A DNA stretch of 36,788 bases from Ancalomicrobiaceae bacterium (GTDB lineage: Bacteria > Pseudomonadota > Alphaproteobacteria > Rhizobiales > Ancalomicrobiaceae), in the NCBI GenBank assembly GCA_031291595.1, contig JARLIU010000193.1:1-36788 (forward strand), given 5' to 3'. Under the pieces are notes generated by a model that worked only from the letters and a program-made list of their open reading frames with translations, was not told where the DNA came from and made no database searches. Every line of letters begins with the position of its first letter. Within the stretch, counting starts at the first letter, position 1. Positions 1 to 7,141 of this stretch are shown here, piece after piece. The position numbers were made by a program, and so were the translations under genes.

Positions 1-13
1 CGATCTGTCCGCT

Positions 14-664
14 TTGACTGTCGAGGAATTTGCCGCCCAGCTCGGTCGCCCCGATGGCGAAATCGGGCTTGCCGTCAGCAACATGCTGAACCGCAACAAC
101 GGCGACCTCACCCGCGCGGTCATCCGCCGCCTCGGGCTCGAGCCGGGCGAGCGGGTGCTGGAAATCGGCTTCGGCAACGGCAAGCTGACGCCCGAACTCC
201 TCGCCGAAGCTTCCGACCTCAGTTACGTCGGCATCGACGTGGCCGAGACGATGGTCGCCGTGGCACGCGAGAGCAATGCGGAGGCCATCGCGGCCGGACG
301 GGCCGCCTTCCATCTCGCCTCGGCGGAGGCGATGCCCGTACGCGCGGCGGAAATCGACAAGATCCTCGCCGTCAATGTGTTCTACTTCATTCCGGACGAG
401 GCCAAGGCCGTGCGCGAGATGCGCCGGGCACTGCGGCCGGGTGGCTTGAGCATCATCGCGGGGATCACGCCGGAAACGGCCGTCCATCTCTCCTTCGCCC
501 GGCCGGAATTCGGCTTCCGGGTGGGGGATCTCGATGCGCTGGTGGCGATGCATCGGGCGAGCGGCTTCAGTGCAGTGGCGGTCGAGGCATTTTCCGACCA
601 CGTCGTCATGCCGGAGGGGACAACCCGGCGGCGCGACTACCATCTGATCGTCGGCAGGGCGTGA
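14..664 (+). CDS. Class I SAM-dependent methyltransferase (possibly 5'-truncated by window edge)
   Basis: A 216-residue protein with a Rossmann-type SAM-binding motif, VLEIGFGNGK (about residues 48-57), followed by an acidic strand end (VGIDV) and a Methyltransf_11-like core that continues through LRPGGLSIIAG. It probably methylates a small molecule in the cytoplasm, but the substrate cannot be read from the sequence. The start used is a TTG at position 14. The frame stays open to the left edge, so the true start may lie outside the window. It ends 21 bases before the convergent sugar-transferase gene, so it is not in an operon with that gene. The family assignment is secure; the function is not known. 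Confidence 0.8.
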   Translation: MTVEEFAAQLGRPDGEIGLAVSNMLNRNNGDLTRAVIRRLGLEPGERVLEIGFGNGKLTPELLAEASDLSYVGIDVAETMVAVARESNAEAIAAGRAAFHLASAEAMPVRAAEIDKILAVNVFYFIPDEAKAVREMRRALRPGGLSIIAGITPETAVHLSFARPEFGFRVGDLDALVAMHRASGFSAVAVEAFSDHVVMPEGTTRRRDYHLIVGRA

Positions 665-685
665 ACCGGGGCGGCATCGCTCGCC

Positions 686-2242
686 TCAGTAGGCGCCTTC
701 CTGGCCGATGATACGGAAGGGGGTCAGGACCAGGATCTTGAAATCGAACCACAGCGTCCAGTTCTCGATGTAATAGAGATCGTATTCGACGCGCTTCCTG
801 ATCTTCTCGGGCGTGTCGACCTCGCCACGCCAGCCGTTGATCTGCGCCCAGCCGGTGACGCCCGGCTTCACCTTGTGGCGGGCGAAATAGCCGTCGACCA
901 CCTGTTCGAACAGCCGGTTCTGGGTGAGGCCTTTCAGCGCATGCGGACGCGGGCCGACCAGTGATAAGGAGCCGGCGAGCACGTTGAACAGCTGCGGCAA
1001 TTCGTCGATGGACGTCTTGCGGATGAAGCGGCCGACGCGGGTGACGCGGCTGTCGCCCTTGGTGACCGCCCGCTTGGCGTCGAAGTCGCTCTGGTCGACA
1101 TACATCGAGCGGAACTTCCAGACGTCGACCACCTCGTTGTTGAAGCCGTAGCGCTTCTGGCGGAACAGCACCGGGCCTTTCGAATCGAGTTTCACCGCGA
1201 TGGCCGCACCGAGCATGATCGGCAGCGCGACGATCAACGCCAGGGTGCCGAAGATGAGGTCGAAGCCGCGCTTGGCCACCGCATCCCAGTCGGCGAGCGG
1301 CTTGTTGAACACCGGCACCATCGGCACATTGCCGAGATAGCGGTAGGTACGCGGCCGGAAGCGCAATTTGTCGGCGTGGGCGGAAAGATGGATGTCGACC
1401 GGCAGCACCCAAAGCCGGTGCAGAAGTTCCAGCACGCGGGATTCGGCCCTGAGCGGAATGGTGACGATCAGCATGTCGAGCTTGGTGAGGCGGCCGAACT
1501 CCAACAGATCGCCGACGGTGCCGAGCTTCGGGTAGCCGTTGACGATGGCCGGCGAGCGGTCGTCGGCGCGATCGTCGAAAATGCCGCAGATGCGGATGTC
1601 GGACGACTTCTGCGCTTCCAGCGACTGGATCAGGTCGGCCGCCGCAGTGCCGCCGCCGACGATGACGGCGCGGCGCTCGAGCCTTCCGTCGACGATCCAG
1701 GCCCTGACCAGCGGCGCAACGATGCAGCGGCAGAGCGCCAGCAACCCGCAACCGGCGGCATACCAGGCGAGGAACCAGGCGTGATCGACGAGATCTGTGC
1801 GCTGGGCGACGAAGCTCACGACGGCGAATAGCAGGAACACCATCGTCCAGGCGGCAACGACACGGCCGATCTGGTCGAACCGGGTCGAGAGCGTGGCGAT
1901 CATGTAGCCGTCGGCCGCCTGGATGAGCAGAACGGCAAGGCCGGCGCCGACCAGGCTGACGACTGTCGGGGCGAGCGGCACGACCGCGTGCAGCTGCGTG
2001 ATCTGCAGCGCGAGGCCGGCAAGCGCCAGCACGGCGAAATCGACCAGACGGAGCGCGCCGTAGAGCACATCCGGCGAGATCGGCCGATCGTCGAAATGCG
2101 ACGCCACCTCGCGCGCCTCTTCGGACAAGGCACGCACCGGCTCCGACGCCGCACCTGCCGCCGGCATGTCCGGCGGCGCATCGGCAACCGCGAGCGCATG
2201 AACGGCCAGGCGGAATTTTTCGGAAGGATCGACGGAGGTCAT
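686..2242 (-). CDS. Polyprenyl-phosphate sugar phosphotransferase (WcaJ/ExoY-type)
   Basis: This 518-residue membrane enzyme should transfer a sugar-1-phosphate from a UDP-sugar to undecaprenyl phosphate, the first step of exopolysaccharide or capsule repeat-unit assembly at the inner membrane. The N-terminal part holds several hydrophobic helices, then a nucleotide-binding-like CoA_binding_3 region (VIVGGGTAAADLIQSL). The C-terminal third is the bacterial sugar transferase domain, beginning near RGFDLIFGTLALI and carrying FRQKRYGFNN, DELPQLFNVL and PGVTGWAQINGWRGE. Length and domain order fit undecaprenyl-phosphate glucose phosphotransferases. Upstream on the same strand, beyond two palindromes, is a Wza-type export lipoprotein, which agrees with a polysaccharide locus. 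The sugar is inferred, not shown. Confidence 0.92.
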   Translation of the reverse strand: MTSVDPSEKFRLAVHALAVADAPPDMPAAGAASEPVRALSEEAREVASHFDDRPISPDVLYGALRLVDFAVLALAGLALQITQLHAVVPLAPTVVSLVGAGLAVLLIQAADGYMIATLSTRFDQIGRVVAAWTMVFLLFAVVSFVAQRTDLVDHAWFLAWYAAGCGLLALCRCIVAPLVRAWIVDGRLERRAVIVGGGTAAADLIQSLEAQKSSDIRICGIFDDRADDRSPAIVNGYPKLGTVGDLLEFGRLTKLDMLIVTIPLRAESRVLELLHRLWVLPVDIHLSAHADKLRFRPRTYRYLGNVPMVPVFNKPLADWDAVAKRGFDLIFGTLALIVALPIMLGAAIAVKLDSKGPVLFRQKRYGFNNEVVDVWKFRSMYVDQSDFDAKRAVTKGDSRVTRVGRFIRKTSIDELPQLFNVLAGSLSLVGPRPHALKGLTQNRLFEQVVDGYFARHKVKPGVTGWAQINGWRGEVDTPEKIRKRVEYDLYYIENWTLWFDFKILVLTPFRIIGQEGAY

Positions 2243-2356
2243 GGTGGATCCGATCGGCTGGTGCTTGGAGCATCACACCCGGAGATCTTCGCATGTCGAG
2301 GTGAATCGTCGGTTGAAGTGCTGATCGGCAACCCACGAGATTCGTTGCAGATTTTA

Positions 2357-2366
2357 TTAAGGTTAA
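2357..2366. promoter_or_regulatory. TTAAGGTTAA motif upstream of the sugar transferase
   Basis: The ten bases TTAAGGTTAA lie 115 bases upstream of the sugar-transferase start. The identical ten bases recur 41 bases upstream of the Wza-type lipoprotein start (3206-3215), in the same orientation relative to both genes. Read on the coding strand it is TTAACCTTAA, which contains the TTAACC half-site typical of CtrA-type alphaproteobacterial regulation. The 7-base spacing of a full CtrA site is absent, so the regulator is not assigned. Confidence 0.35.
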
Positions 2367-2448
2367 GCGCTCGCGCCGGGGATCTGCGCGACCGCTGGCC
2401 GATCAGCGCGGCTTGCTTGCCCGGCGGGGGCGTTGGCGGGCGGCAGCG

Positions 2449-2527
2449 CTAGTGGAGCGAATTCGACATTTGAGTTCGTCTCTCCCCGCACGCTGGGACT
2501 CAAATGTCGAATTCAAAGCTCCACTAG
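2449..2527. repeat. CTAG-ended palindromic element, copy 1
   Basis: Imperfect hairpin. The outer stem is 10 bp (CTAGTGGAGC with GCTCCACTAG). A 3-base bulge (AAA) sits on the right arm, then a 17-bp inner stem (GAATTCGACATTTGAGT with its complement), and a 22-base loop at 2476-2497. It shares the CTAGTGG ends and the GACATTTG core with the element at 2541-2617. The two look like copies of one mobile or REP-type palindrome family with different arm sequences. Confidence 0.85.
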
Positions 2528-2540
2528 ATTCAATAAGTTG

Positions 2541-2617
2541 CTAGTGGTCCTTTGACTCCGACATTTGCTCAAGCACGTGCGGCAAGTGGGATGCAAATGT
2601 CGGAGTCGGACCACTAG
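2541..2617. repeat. CTAG-ended palindromic element, copy 2, overlapping the lipoprotein stop codon
   Basis: Second hairpin of the same design, 13 bases from the first. The 10-bp outer stem is CTAGTGGTCC with GGACCACTAG. A 3-base bulge (TTT) is on the left arm, opposite in side to copy 1. The 15-bp inner stem is GACTCCGACATTTGC with its complement, and the loop is 24 bases (2569-2592). Its terminal CTAG contains the TAG stop codon (2614-2616) of the minus-strand export lipoprotein, so the element sets the end of that protein. It could also act as a transcription terminator. Confidence 0.85.
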
Positions 2618-3165
2618 AAGAAGCGTTCGCGCACGTTGATCGTGTCGCCCGGGCGGATCGGGTCGGTCAGCGGCACGCGACCGCTCATCACCTCGCCGTT
2701 GAGCTGACGGGTGATCTCGGCGTCCGCCGTTACCGCGCGCGGGGTGAAGCCGCCGGCAATGGCCACGGCATTCTGCACCGTCATGCCGGCGACGAAGGTG
2801 TATTGCCCGGCATTCTTGATCTCGCCCATGATGAAGAACGGCCGGTAGGTGTCGACCTCGACGGAGACGTCGGGGTGCTTCAGATAGCCGGCCTCGAGCT
2901 TCTTGGCGATCTGGCGGGCGAGATCCTGCGAGGTGGCGCCGCGCGCCGCCACCGGGCCGACCAGCGGGAAGGTCACGTAGCCGCCCTGGTCGACCATGTA
3001 GACTTGGCTGAGGCCGGGCTGATCGAAGACGGTGATGCGCAGCTTGTCGCCGGAATCGAAGCGATACGGCTCGTTCAGCACTTCGTGCACGGGCGTCGGC
3101 CGCACCGTATTGGCGCAAGCCGCCAGACCGGCAACCAGCAACAAGACGCAAAGTCGCGCAAGCAT
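2614..3165 (-). CDS. Wza-type polysaccharide export lipoprotein
   Basis: A 183-residue envelope protein of the polysaccharide biosynthesis/export (Poly_export, SLBB) family. The N-terminus is a lipoprotein signal with lipobox LAAC, so Cys17 would be lipidated. It is followed by YRFDSGDKLRITVFDQPGLS, the usual opening of the Poly_export domain, and an SLBB-like segment (FFIMGEIKNAGQYTF). It is about half the length of full Wza and lacks the C-terminal amphipathic helix, like many short alphaproteobacterial export proteins. It probably works in the periplasm or outer membrane with the nearby sugar transferase. The stop codon lies inside a palindromic repeat, so the C-terminal residues may have been altered by insertion. 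Confidence 0.88.
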   Translation of the reverse strand: MLARLCVLLLVAGLAACANTVRPTPVHEVLNEPYRFDSGDKLRITVFDQPGLSQVYMVDQGGYVTFPLVGPVAARGATSQDLARQIAKKLEAGYLKHPDVSVEVDTYRPFFIMGEIKNAGQYTFVAGMTVQNAVAIAGGFTPRAVTADAEITRQLNGEVMSGRVPLTDPIRPGDTINVRERFF

Positions 3166-3205
3166 CCGTCCATCCTCTACTCTACCCCGGACGGATAATG
3201 CTCTG

Positions 3206-3215
3206 TTAAGGTTAA
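3206..3215. promoter_or_regulatory. TTAAGGTTAA motif upstream of the export lipoprotein
   Basis: Second copy of the ten-base motif described at 2357-2366, here 41 bases upstream of the lipoprotein start. The surroundings are AT-rich for this genome, which fits a promoter or regulator site. Confidence 0.35.
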
Positions 3216-3254
3216 TGAACCCTAAAATCAGACCCGCTTGGTGCCGGCAGACCC

Positions 3255-3455
3255 CTATCGCGCGTACATCCAGCGGATGACGAAGCCGACCGGCACGATC
3301 CAGACGAGGCCGGCCACGGCGAAATACAGCATCTGCACTACGAGCGGCACCGACATCGTCACCGCGTCACCGACGAAGGCGGCGATGAACGCATAGACGA
3401 TGACGAAGACCAGGATGATGATCGCGCCAATCAGACGCTTCAGGCGGGAGGGCAT
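3255..3455 (-). CDS. DUF2842 family small membrane protein
   Basis: A 66-residue protein with a basic N-terminus (MPSRLKRLIG) and two hydrophobic segments, the second ending in GLVWIVPVGFVIRWM. This pattern matches the DUF2842 family of short alphaproteobacterial inner-membrane proteins, whose function is unknown. The ATG at 3455 was chosen because the family begins at MPSRL and an AGGGA element sits just upstream. A TTG 21 bases earlier is also open. It stands alone between the export lipoprotein and the corrinoid methyltransferase gene. Confidence 0.75.
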   Translation of the reverse strand: MPSRLKRLIGAIIILVFVIVYAFIAAFVGDAVTMSVPLVVQMLYFAVAGLVWIVPVGFVIRWMYAR

Positions 3456-3667
3456 CGGACTTTCCCTTGCCAACAAACTCGATCAGCGGGCCGATCTGCC
3501 CGCTCAGGCGCTGTAAGGGTCAGTCGGCGCATTTGCAAGCGGCCGCGTGCCTCCCGGCCCTTCGCTCCGGCTCATTGCATACGCCTCTCACGAATTGATC
3601 GACTGGGTCTCAGCATCGGGAGCACAATTCCCCAGCCCTTCGCTTGGGCTCAGGGCGTTCGTCGTTC

Positions 3668-3710
3668 AAAACGCTCCACCGGAGCGTTTTGTGCCGCGCT
3701 GGCGCGGCAC
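3668..3710. terminator. Tandem perfect hairpins downstream of the methyl-THF:corrinoid methyltransferase
   Basis: Two perfect hairpins lie directly beside each other. AAAACGCTCC / GGAGCGTTTT (3668-3690) has a 3-base loop. GTGCCGCG / CGCGGCAC (3691-3710) has a 4-base loop. The second is 6 bases beyond the end of the minus-strand methyltransferase. The A/T-ended hairpin gives a TTTT tract on either strand, so it can serve as a bidirectional intrinsic terminator between that gene and the DUF2842 gene. Confidence 0.6.
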
Positions 3711-3716
3711 CACGCC

Positions 3717-4625
3717 TCACCCACGCCGGCGGCCTTCCCGGCCGCGACGGCCGGCCCCCTCGCCGACCACGCCTTCGGGCGCCGGCTCGCGGTACTTGCG
3801 GATCCAGTTCATGCAGTTCTGGTCATGGCCCATGACCACATCGGCGCCAATCACCGCCTGGATGTCCTCGGCATGCAAGGGGTTCATGATCGCCGAGGTC
3901 ATGCCGGCGCCGATCATCATCGGCAGGAAGGCGGAGTTGAGGCCGCGCCGGTTGGGCAGCCCGAAGGAAAAGTTCGAGGCGCCGCAGGAGGTATTGACCT
4001 TCAACTCGTCGTGCAGGCGGCGCAACAGGTGCATCAGCCGGACACCGGCGGTGTTGATGGCGCCGACCGGCATGACGAGGGGATCGACCACGATGTCCTG
4101 GCGCGGGATGCCGAAGTCGGCAGCACGCTCGACGATCTTCTTGGCCACGGCAAAGCGCACGTCCGGATCTTCGGAAATGCCGGTCTCGTCGTTGGAAATG
4201 GCGATGACGGCGGCGCCGTACTTCTTCACCAGGGGCAGCACCGCCTCCAGCCGTTCGTCCTCGCCGGTCACCGAATTGACCAGCGGCTTGCCGCGGTAGA
4301 CGGCGAGGCCGGCCTCGAGCGCGGCAACGATGGAGGAATCGATCGACAGCGGGACATCCACGGTGTCCTGCACCAGCTTGATGCATTCGGCCAGGATCTT
4401 CGGCTCGTCGGCCAACGGGATGCCGGCGTTGACGTCGAGCATCTGCGCGCCGGCCTCGACCTGCGCCACCGCATCGGCCAGCACCCGGGAATAGTCGCCG
4501 CGCGCCATTTCTTCCGCCAGAAGCTTGCGCCCGGTCGGATTGATGCGCTCGCCGATCATGACGAAGCGGCGCTCGAAGCCGATGACGACTTCCTTCTTGT
4601 GCGATGAAACCAGCGTGTCGGTCAT
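3717..4625 (-). CDS. mtgA: Methyltetrahydrofolate:corrinoid methyltransferase (MtgA/AcsE type)
   Basis: A 302-residue TIM-barrel protein of the pterin-binding (dihydropteroate synthase-like) family. It should move a methyl group between the corrinoid protein and tetrahydrofolate, giving methyl-THF when a methylated amine is broken down. Visible signatures are MIGERINPTGR (residues 23-33), LDVNAG (63-68), SIDSS, and the substrate-pocket segment NTSCGASNFSFGLPNR. The ATG at 4625 removes an unconserved 27-residue extension. The last 15 residues are a Gly/Arg tail of unclear meaning. The corrinoid partner is at 7142-7840 on the same strand, separated by DUF1638 and by an HxlR/SDR pair. No SAM- or homocysteine-binding module is fused, so it is not MetH. 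Confidence 0.9.
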   Translation of the reverse strand: MTDTLVSSHKKEVVIGFERRFVMIGERINPTGRKLLAEEMARGDYSRVLADAVAQVEAGAQMLDVNAGIPLADEPKILAECIKLVQDTVDVPLSIDSSIVAALEAGLAVYRGKPLVNSVTGEDERLEAVLPLVKKYGAAVIAISNDETGISEDPDVRFAVAKKIVERAADFGIPRQDIVVDPLVMPVGAINTAGVRLMHLLRRLHDELKVNTSCGASNFSFGLPNRRGLNSAFLPMMIGAGMTSAIMNPLHAEDIQAVIGADVVMGHDQNCMNWIRKYREPAPEGVVGEGAGRRGREGRRRG

Positions 4626-4788
4626 ATGCGGCCCCGTGACGGCGAGTGCTTCTGCGGTATGGACGCTAGGCAGGTAGTCGAGCCACGGCTTGTCCGCAAG
4701 CGACAATCAGCCGTCGATCCTGCGCCCGGCCGGCGGTCAGGCCTGCGTGGCGTCGGTCCCATCCGCACCGACCGGTCCGATCACGCCG

Positions 4789-5217
4789 TCAGCGGCTGAC
4801 GGCGCGCGCATCGAAGGCCTGGCGCGACGCTTCCACCTCTTCCAGGTGCGCCTCCGCCCACAGCCAGACGCCACAGAACGCTTGGCCGAGCCCGAGGCCC
4901 AGCCGCGTCAGCTTATAGTCCACCCGCGGCGGGATGACCGGATGAATGGTGCGGGTGACGAGCCCGTCGCGCTCCATCTGCCTGAGCGTCTGGGTCAGCA
5001 TCTTCTGGCTGATGCCGTGAACCTCGTCGGCGAGGCGGGAGAAGCGCAATTCACCCTTCTCGGCCAACGCCTCCAGAATCAGCATGGTCCACTTGTCGGC
5101 GACGCGGCCGATCAGGTCGTTCACCAGCCGCTCGACGCGCGGATCGAGCGGCCGATGCTCCACCGCAGGCATGGGATTGGGCTGGGCGGGCCCAGGGCGG
5201 CGCAGCACGTCCGACAT
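4789..5217 (-). CDS. HxlR-family transcriptional regulator
   Basis: A 142-residue winged-helix regulator. The HxlR pattern is clear: RVADKWTMLILEAL, then ELRFSRLADEVHGISQKML, TLRQMERDGLV and the wing PPRVDYKLTRLG. It starts at the ATG at 5217, which has GGAGAG four bases upstream. An in-frame ATG at 5229 is less likely, because a TATACT-like -10 on this strand (5236-5241) would place the transcript start about there. It is divergent from an SDR gene with 151 bases between, the usual layout for an HxlR regulator and the oxidoreductase it controls. An 8-bp hairpin (4785-4803) spans its stop codon. Confidence 0.9.
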   Translation of the reverse strand: MSDVLRRPGPAQPNPMPAVEHRPLDPRVERLVNDLIGRVADKWTMLILEALAEKGELRFSRLADEVHGISQKMLTQTLRQMERDGLVTRTIHPVIPPRVDYKLTRLGLGLGQAFCGVWLWAEAHLEEVEASRQAFDARAVSR

Positions 5218-5368
5218 CACACTCTCCATTTGGTAAGTATAGAACTTTTCGGTGCCTTCTTTACGATAGAGAGCATTCGGATTACCTGCAAGTCCATCGG
5301 GGCGCTGTGCAGCCCCCAGAATGTCCGGCCCCGGACGTTCGACCCCACAGCTACGGAAGGGCTTTCCC
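5218..5368. promoter_or_regulatory. Divergent HxlR/SDR promoter region
   Basis: This region holds a TATACT-like -10 for the HxlR gene on the minus strand (plus-strand AGTATA, 5236-5241) and its Shine-Dalgarno (5222-5227). A short inverted repeat, AAGT-N5-ACTT, covers the -10 and is a candidate autoregulatory operator. No strong promoter for the plus-strand SDR is visible. Its Shine-Dalgarno, GGAAGG, is about 9 bases upstream of 5369. Confidence 0.4.
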
Positions 5369-6148
5369 ATGCAGATGTCCGGCAACACGATTTTCCTCAC
5401 CGGCGGCGGCTCCGGCATCGGCCGCGCCCTGGCTGAAAAGCTCCATGCGCTCGGCAACACGGTGATCATCTCCGGCCGCCGGCAGGCGGTGCTTGATGCG
5501 GTCACCGCCGCCAATCCCGGCATGGCGTCGATCGCCGTCGACATTGCGGATGCGGCCTCGATCGCCGCTGCCGCCGAACAGCTGATCGCCGACCATCCGA
5601 ACCTCAACGTCGTCATCAACAACGCCGGCATCATGCGCAACGAGAACCTGATCAGGCTCGGGAACCAGGTTGCCGACGCCGAGGCCACCATCGCCACCAA
5701 CCTGCTCGGCCCCATCCGGCTGACGGCGGCGCTCTTACCGCATTTCCTCACGCAGCCGGCAGCAACGATCATCACGGTGTCGTCGGGCTTGGCGTTCCAG
5801 CCGCTCGCCATGACGCCGACCTATTCCGCCACCAAGGCGGCGATCCACTCGTGGAGCCAGTCGTTGCGCTATCAGCTGAAAGAGACGGCCATCCAGGTGA
5901 TCGAGCTGGCGCCGCCCTACGTGCAGACCGAGTTGATGGGCGAGCGCCAGGCGAACGACCCGCATGCCTTGCCGCTGACAGACTTCATCGACGAGGTGAT
6001 GCAGATCCTTGCCGACAAGCCCGACGTCACCGAAGTGCTGGTGGAGCGGGTCAAGCCGCTGCGGTTTGCCGAGGCGAGCGGCAACGGCGAGGCGTTCTTC
6101 ACCAAGTTCAACGATGGCTATTTCGCCGCGCGCGCCGCCGAATTCTGA
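5369..6148 (+). CDS. SDR oxidoreductase, DltE-like
   Basis: A 259-residue classical short-chain dehydrogenase/reductase. It carries the nucleotide-binding motif TGGGSGIG (residues 11-18), NNAG (84-87), a catalytic Ser in VSSG (about 138-139) and YSATK (152-156). Length and the ending fit the DltE-like group often annotated as NAD(P)H-dependent oxidoreductases. The substrate is unknown. It is divergent from the HxlR regulator, which probably represses it. Its last 31 bases overlap the 3' end of the convergent DUF1638 gene, which suggests the HxlR/SDR pair was inserted into the corrinoid cluster rather than being part of its original design. An ATG two codons downstream is also possible. Confidence 0.9.
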   Translation: MQMSGNTIFLTGGGSGIGRALAEKLHALGNTVIISGRRQAVLDAVTAANPGMASIAVDIADAASIAAAAEQLIADHPNLNVVINNAGIMRNENLIRLGNQVADAEATIATNLLGPIRLTAALLPHFLTQPAATIITVSSGLAFQPLAMTPTYSATKAAIHSWSQSLRYQLKETAIQVIELAPPYVQTELMGERQANDPHALPLTDFIDEVMQILADKPDVTEVLVERVKPLRFAEASGNGEAFFTKFNDGYFAARAAEF

Positions 6149-6894
6149 TCCGCCGAGGTCCGATCAGCGGCCTTGAGCCAATCGTCGAGGCCGGCGACCC
6201 CGGTCTCGACCACGGTCAACGGCAAGCCGAACCAGGCCGCCACCGCTTGCGCCCGCGCAAGCCGCTCCGGGGTCGGCAGCTGCGCCAGATAGACCACGCG
6301 GGTGTAATTGCCGAAATAGTCCGATTTCAGCTCGGGATGGGTGTCGAGCTTCAAGGCCTTCAGCGTCAGCTTGTCGAAATGGCGGGCAAGGAAGTCGGTC
6401 AGATAGAACGTGCCGGCGGCCTCGTCGTGCAGTTGAGCGAAGCGGTCGAGGCCGGCGTAGAAGGCGTAGCAATGGGCGCCCTCGATGCGTTCGACGCCCT
6501 CCTGTGCCAGGATCTCGTCCAGCCGGCCGCGCGTGCCGCAGTCGCCGAAGCCGACCAGCACATGGGCATAGCGCTGCTTGGCCGCCCGGATCTTCGCCGC
6601 CACCGCGTCCGGGATCTTGTCCGGGGTGGCGTGGTAGTCGGCCGGCACGGCGGTGACCTCGATGTGGTCGAGGCCGTTCAGCCGGATGACCTGCTGCAGT
6701 TCGGCGATCAGGGCGCCGCAGGCGATGACGAGCGTGCGGGTCGCGGGATCGCCGGGGGTGAGGCTCCAGGCGTTCAGCGTCGCAGACGCCGAGGTCTTGC
6801 GCACGCCACGGCGGACGTGCGCCTCCAGCCGCCCTGCCCGGCCGCCGCGGCGGGCAGGCGAGATCTTCGAAGTTTGTGCGTCTGCTTCGGACAC
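6118..6894 (-). CDS. DUF1638 protein of corrinoid methyltransferase clusters
   Basis: A 258-residue cytoplasmic protein. The DUF1638 pattern is well conserved: LVIACGAL (residues 55-62), VPADYHATPDKIP, GFGDCGTRGRLD (115-126), EGAHCYAFYAG (138-148) and SDYFGNYTRVVYLAQL. The invariant Cys59, Cys119 and His141-Cys142 suggest a metal or cofactor site. The family occurs in methanogens and bacteria next to corrinoid methyltransferases; its biochemical role is not established. The first 50 residues are Arg-rich and unconserved, so the true start may be later. It lies downstream of the corrinoid protein on the same strand, separated by a palindromic repeat. Confidence 0.85.
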   Translation of the reverse strand: MSEADAQTSKISPARRGGRAGRLEAHVRRGVRKTSASATLNAWSLTPGDPATRTLVIACGALIAELQQVIRLNGLDHIEVTAVPADYHATPDKIPDAVAAKIRAAKQRYAHVLVGFGDCGTRGRLDEILAQEGVERIEGAHCYAFYAGLDRFAQLHDEAAGTFYLTDFLARHFDKLTLKALKLDTHPELKSDYFGNYTRVVYLAQLPTPERLARAQAVAAWFGLPLTVVETGVAGLDDWLKAADRTSADQNSAARAAK

Positions 6895-6932
6895 GGCTCG
6901 TCACTTTTCTGGAACGAGAGGAACTAACGTCA

Positions 6933-7076
6933 CCCCTCTCCCGCCCTTCGGGCACCCTCGCCCACAAGGGGGGAGGGGGATGGGGCAAAGCCTGGGCCCA
7001 CCACGCTACTCCAAACCCGTGGCTCCTTCGCCCTCCCCCCTTGTGGGGGAGGGTGGCTGACAAGCCGGGAGAGGGG
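6933..7076. repeat. GC-rich intergenic palindrome between the corrinoid protein and DUF1638 genes
   Basis: Large inverted repeat. The outer arms are CCCCTCTCCCG (6933-6943) and its exact complement (7066-7076). The inner 23-base arms (6955-6977 and 7031-7053) match at 22 positions and carry CCCACAAGG. The loop is 53 bases. This CTCTCCC/CCCACAAGG type resembles extragenic palindromes common in Hyphomicrobiales genomes. It fills most of the 247-base gap between two genes of the same likely operon and may stabilise or attenuate the transcript. Confidence 0.8.
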
Positions 7077-7141
7077 GCCAGATCACCAATCCTGAGATAG
7101 GACGTCCGATCGCGCCGTCCAATGCGGGGCGGCAGCCAGCG

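Noticed and set aside
4785-4803. Perfect 8-bp hairpin at the HxlR stop codon as terminator
   Set aside because: It has no T-run on the transcript strand and overlaps the stop codon, so termination is not supported.
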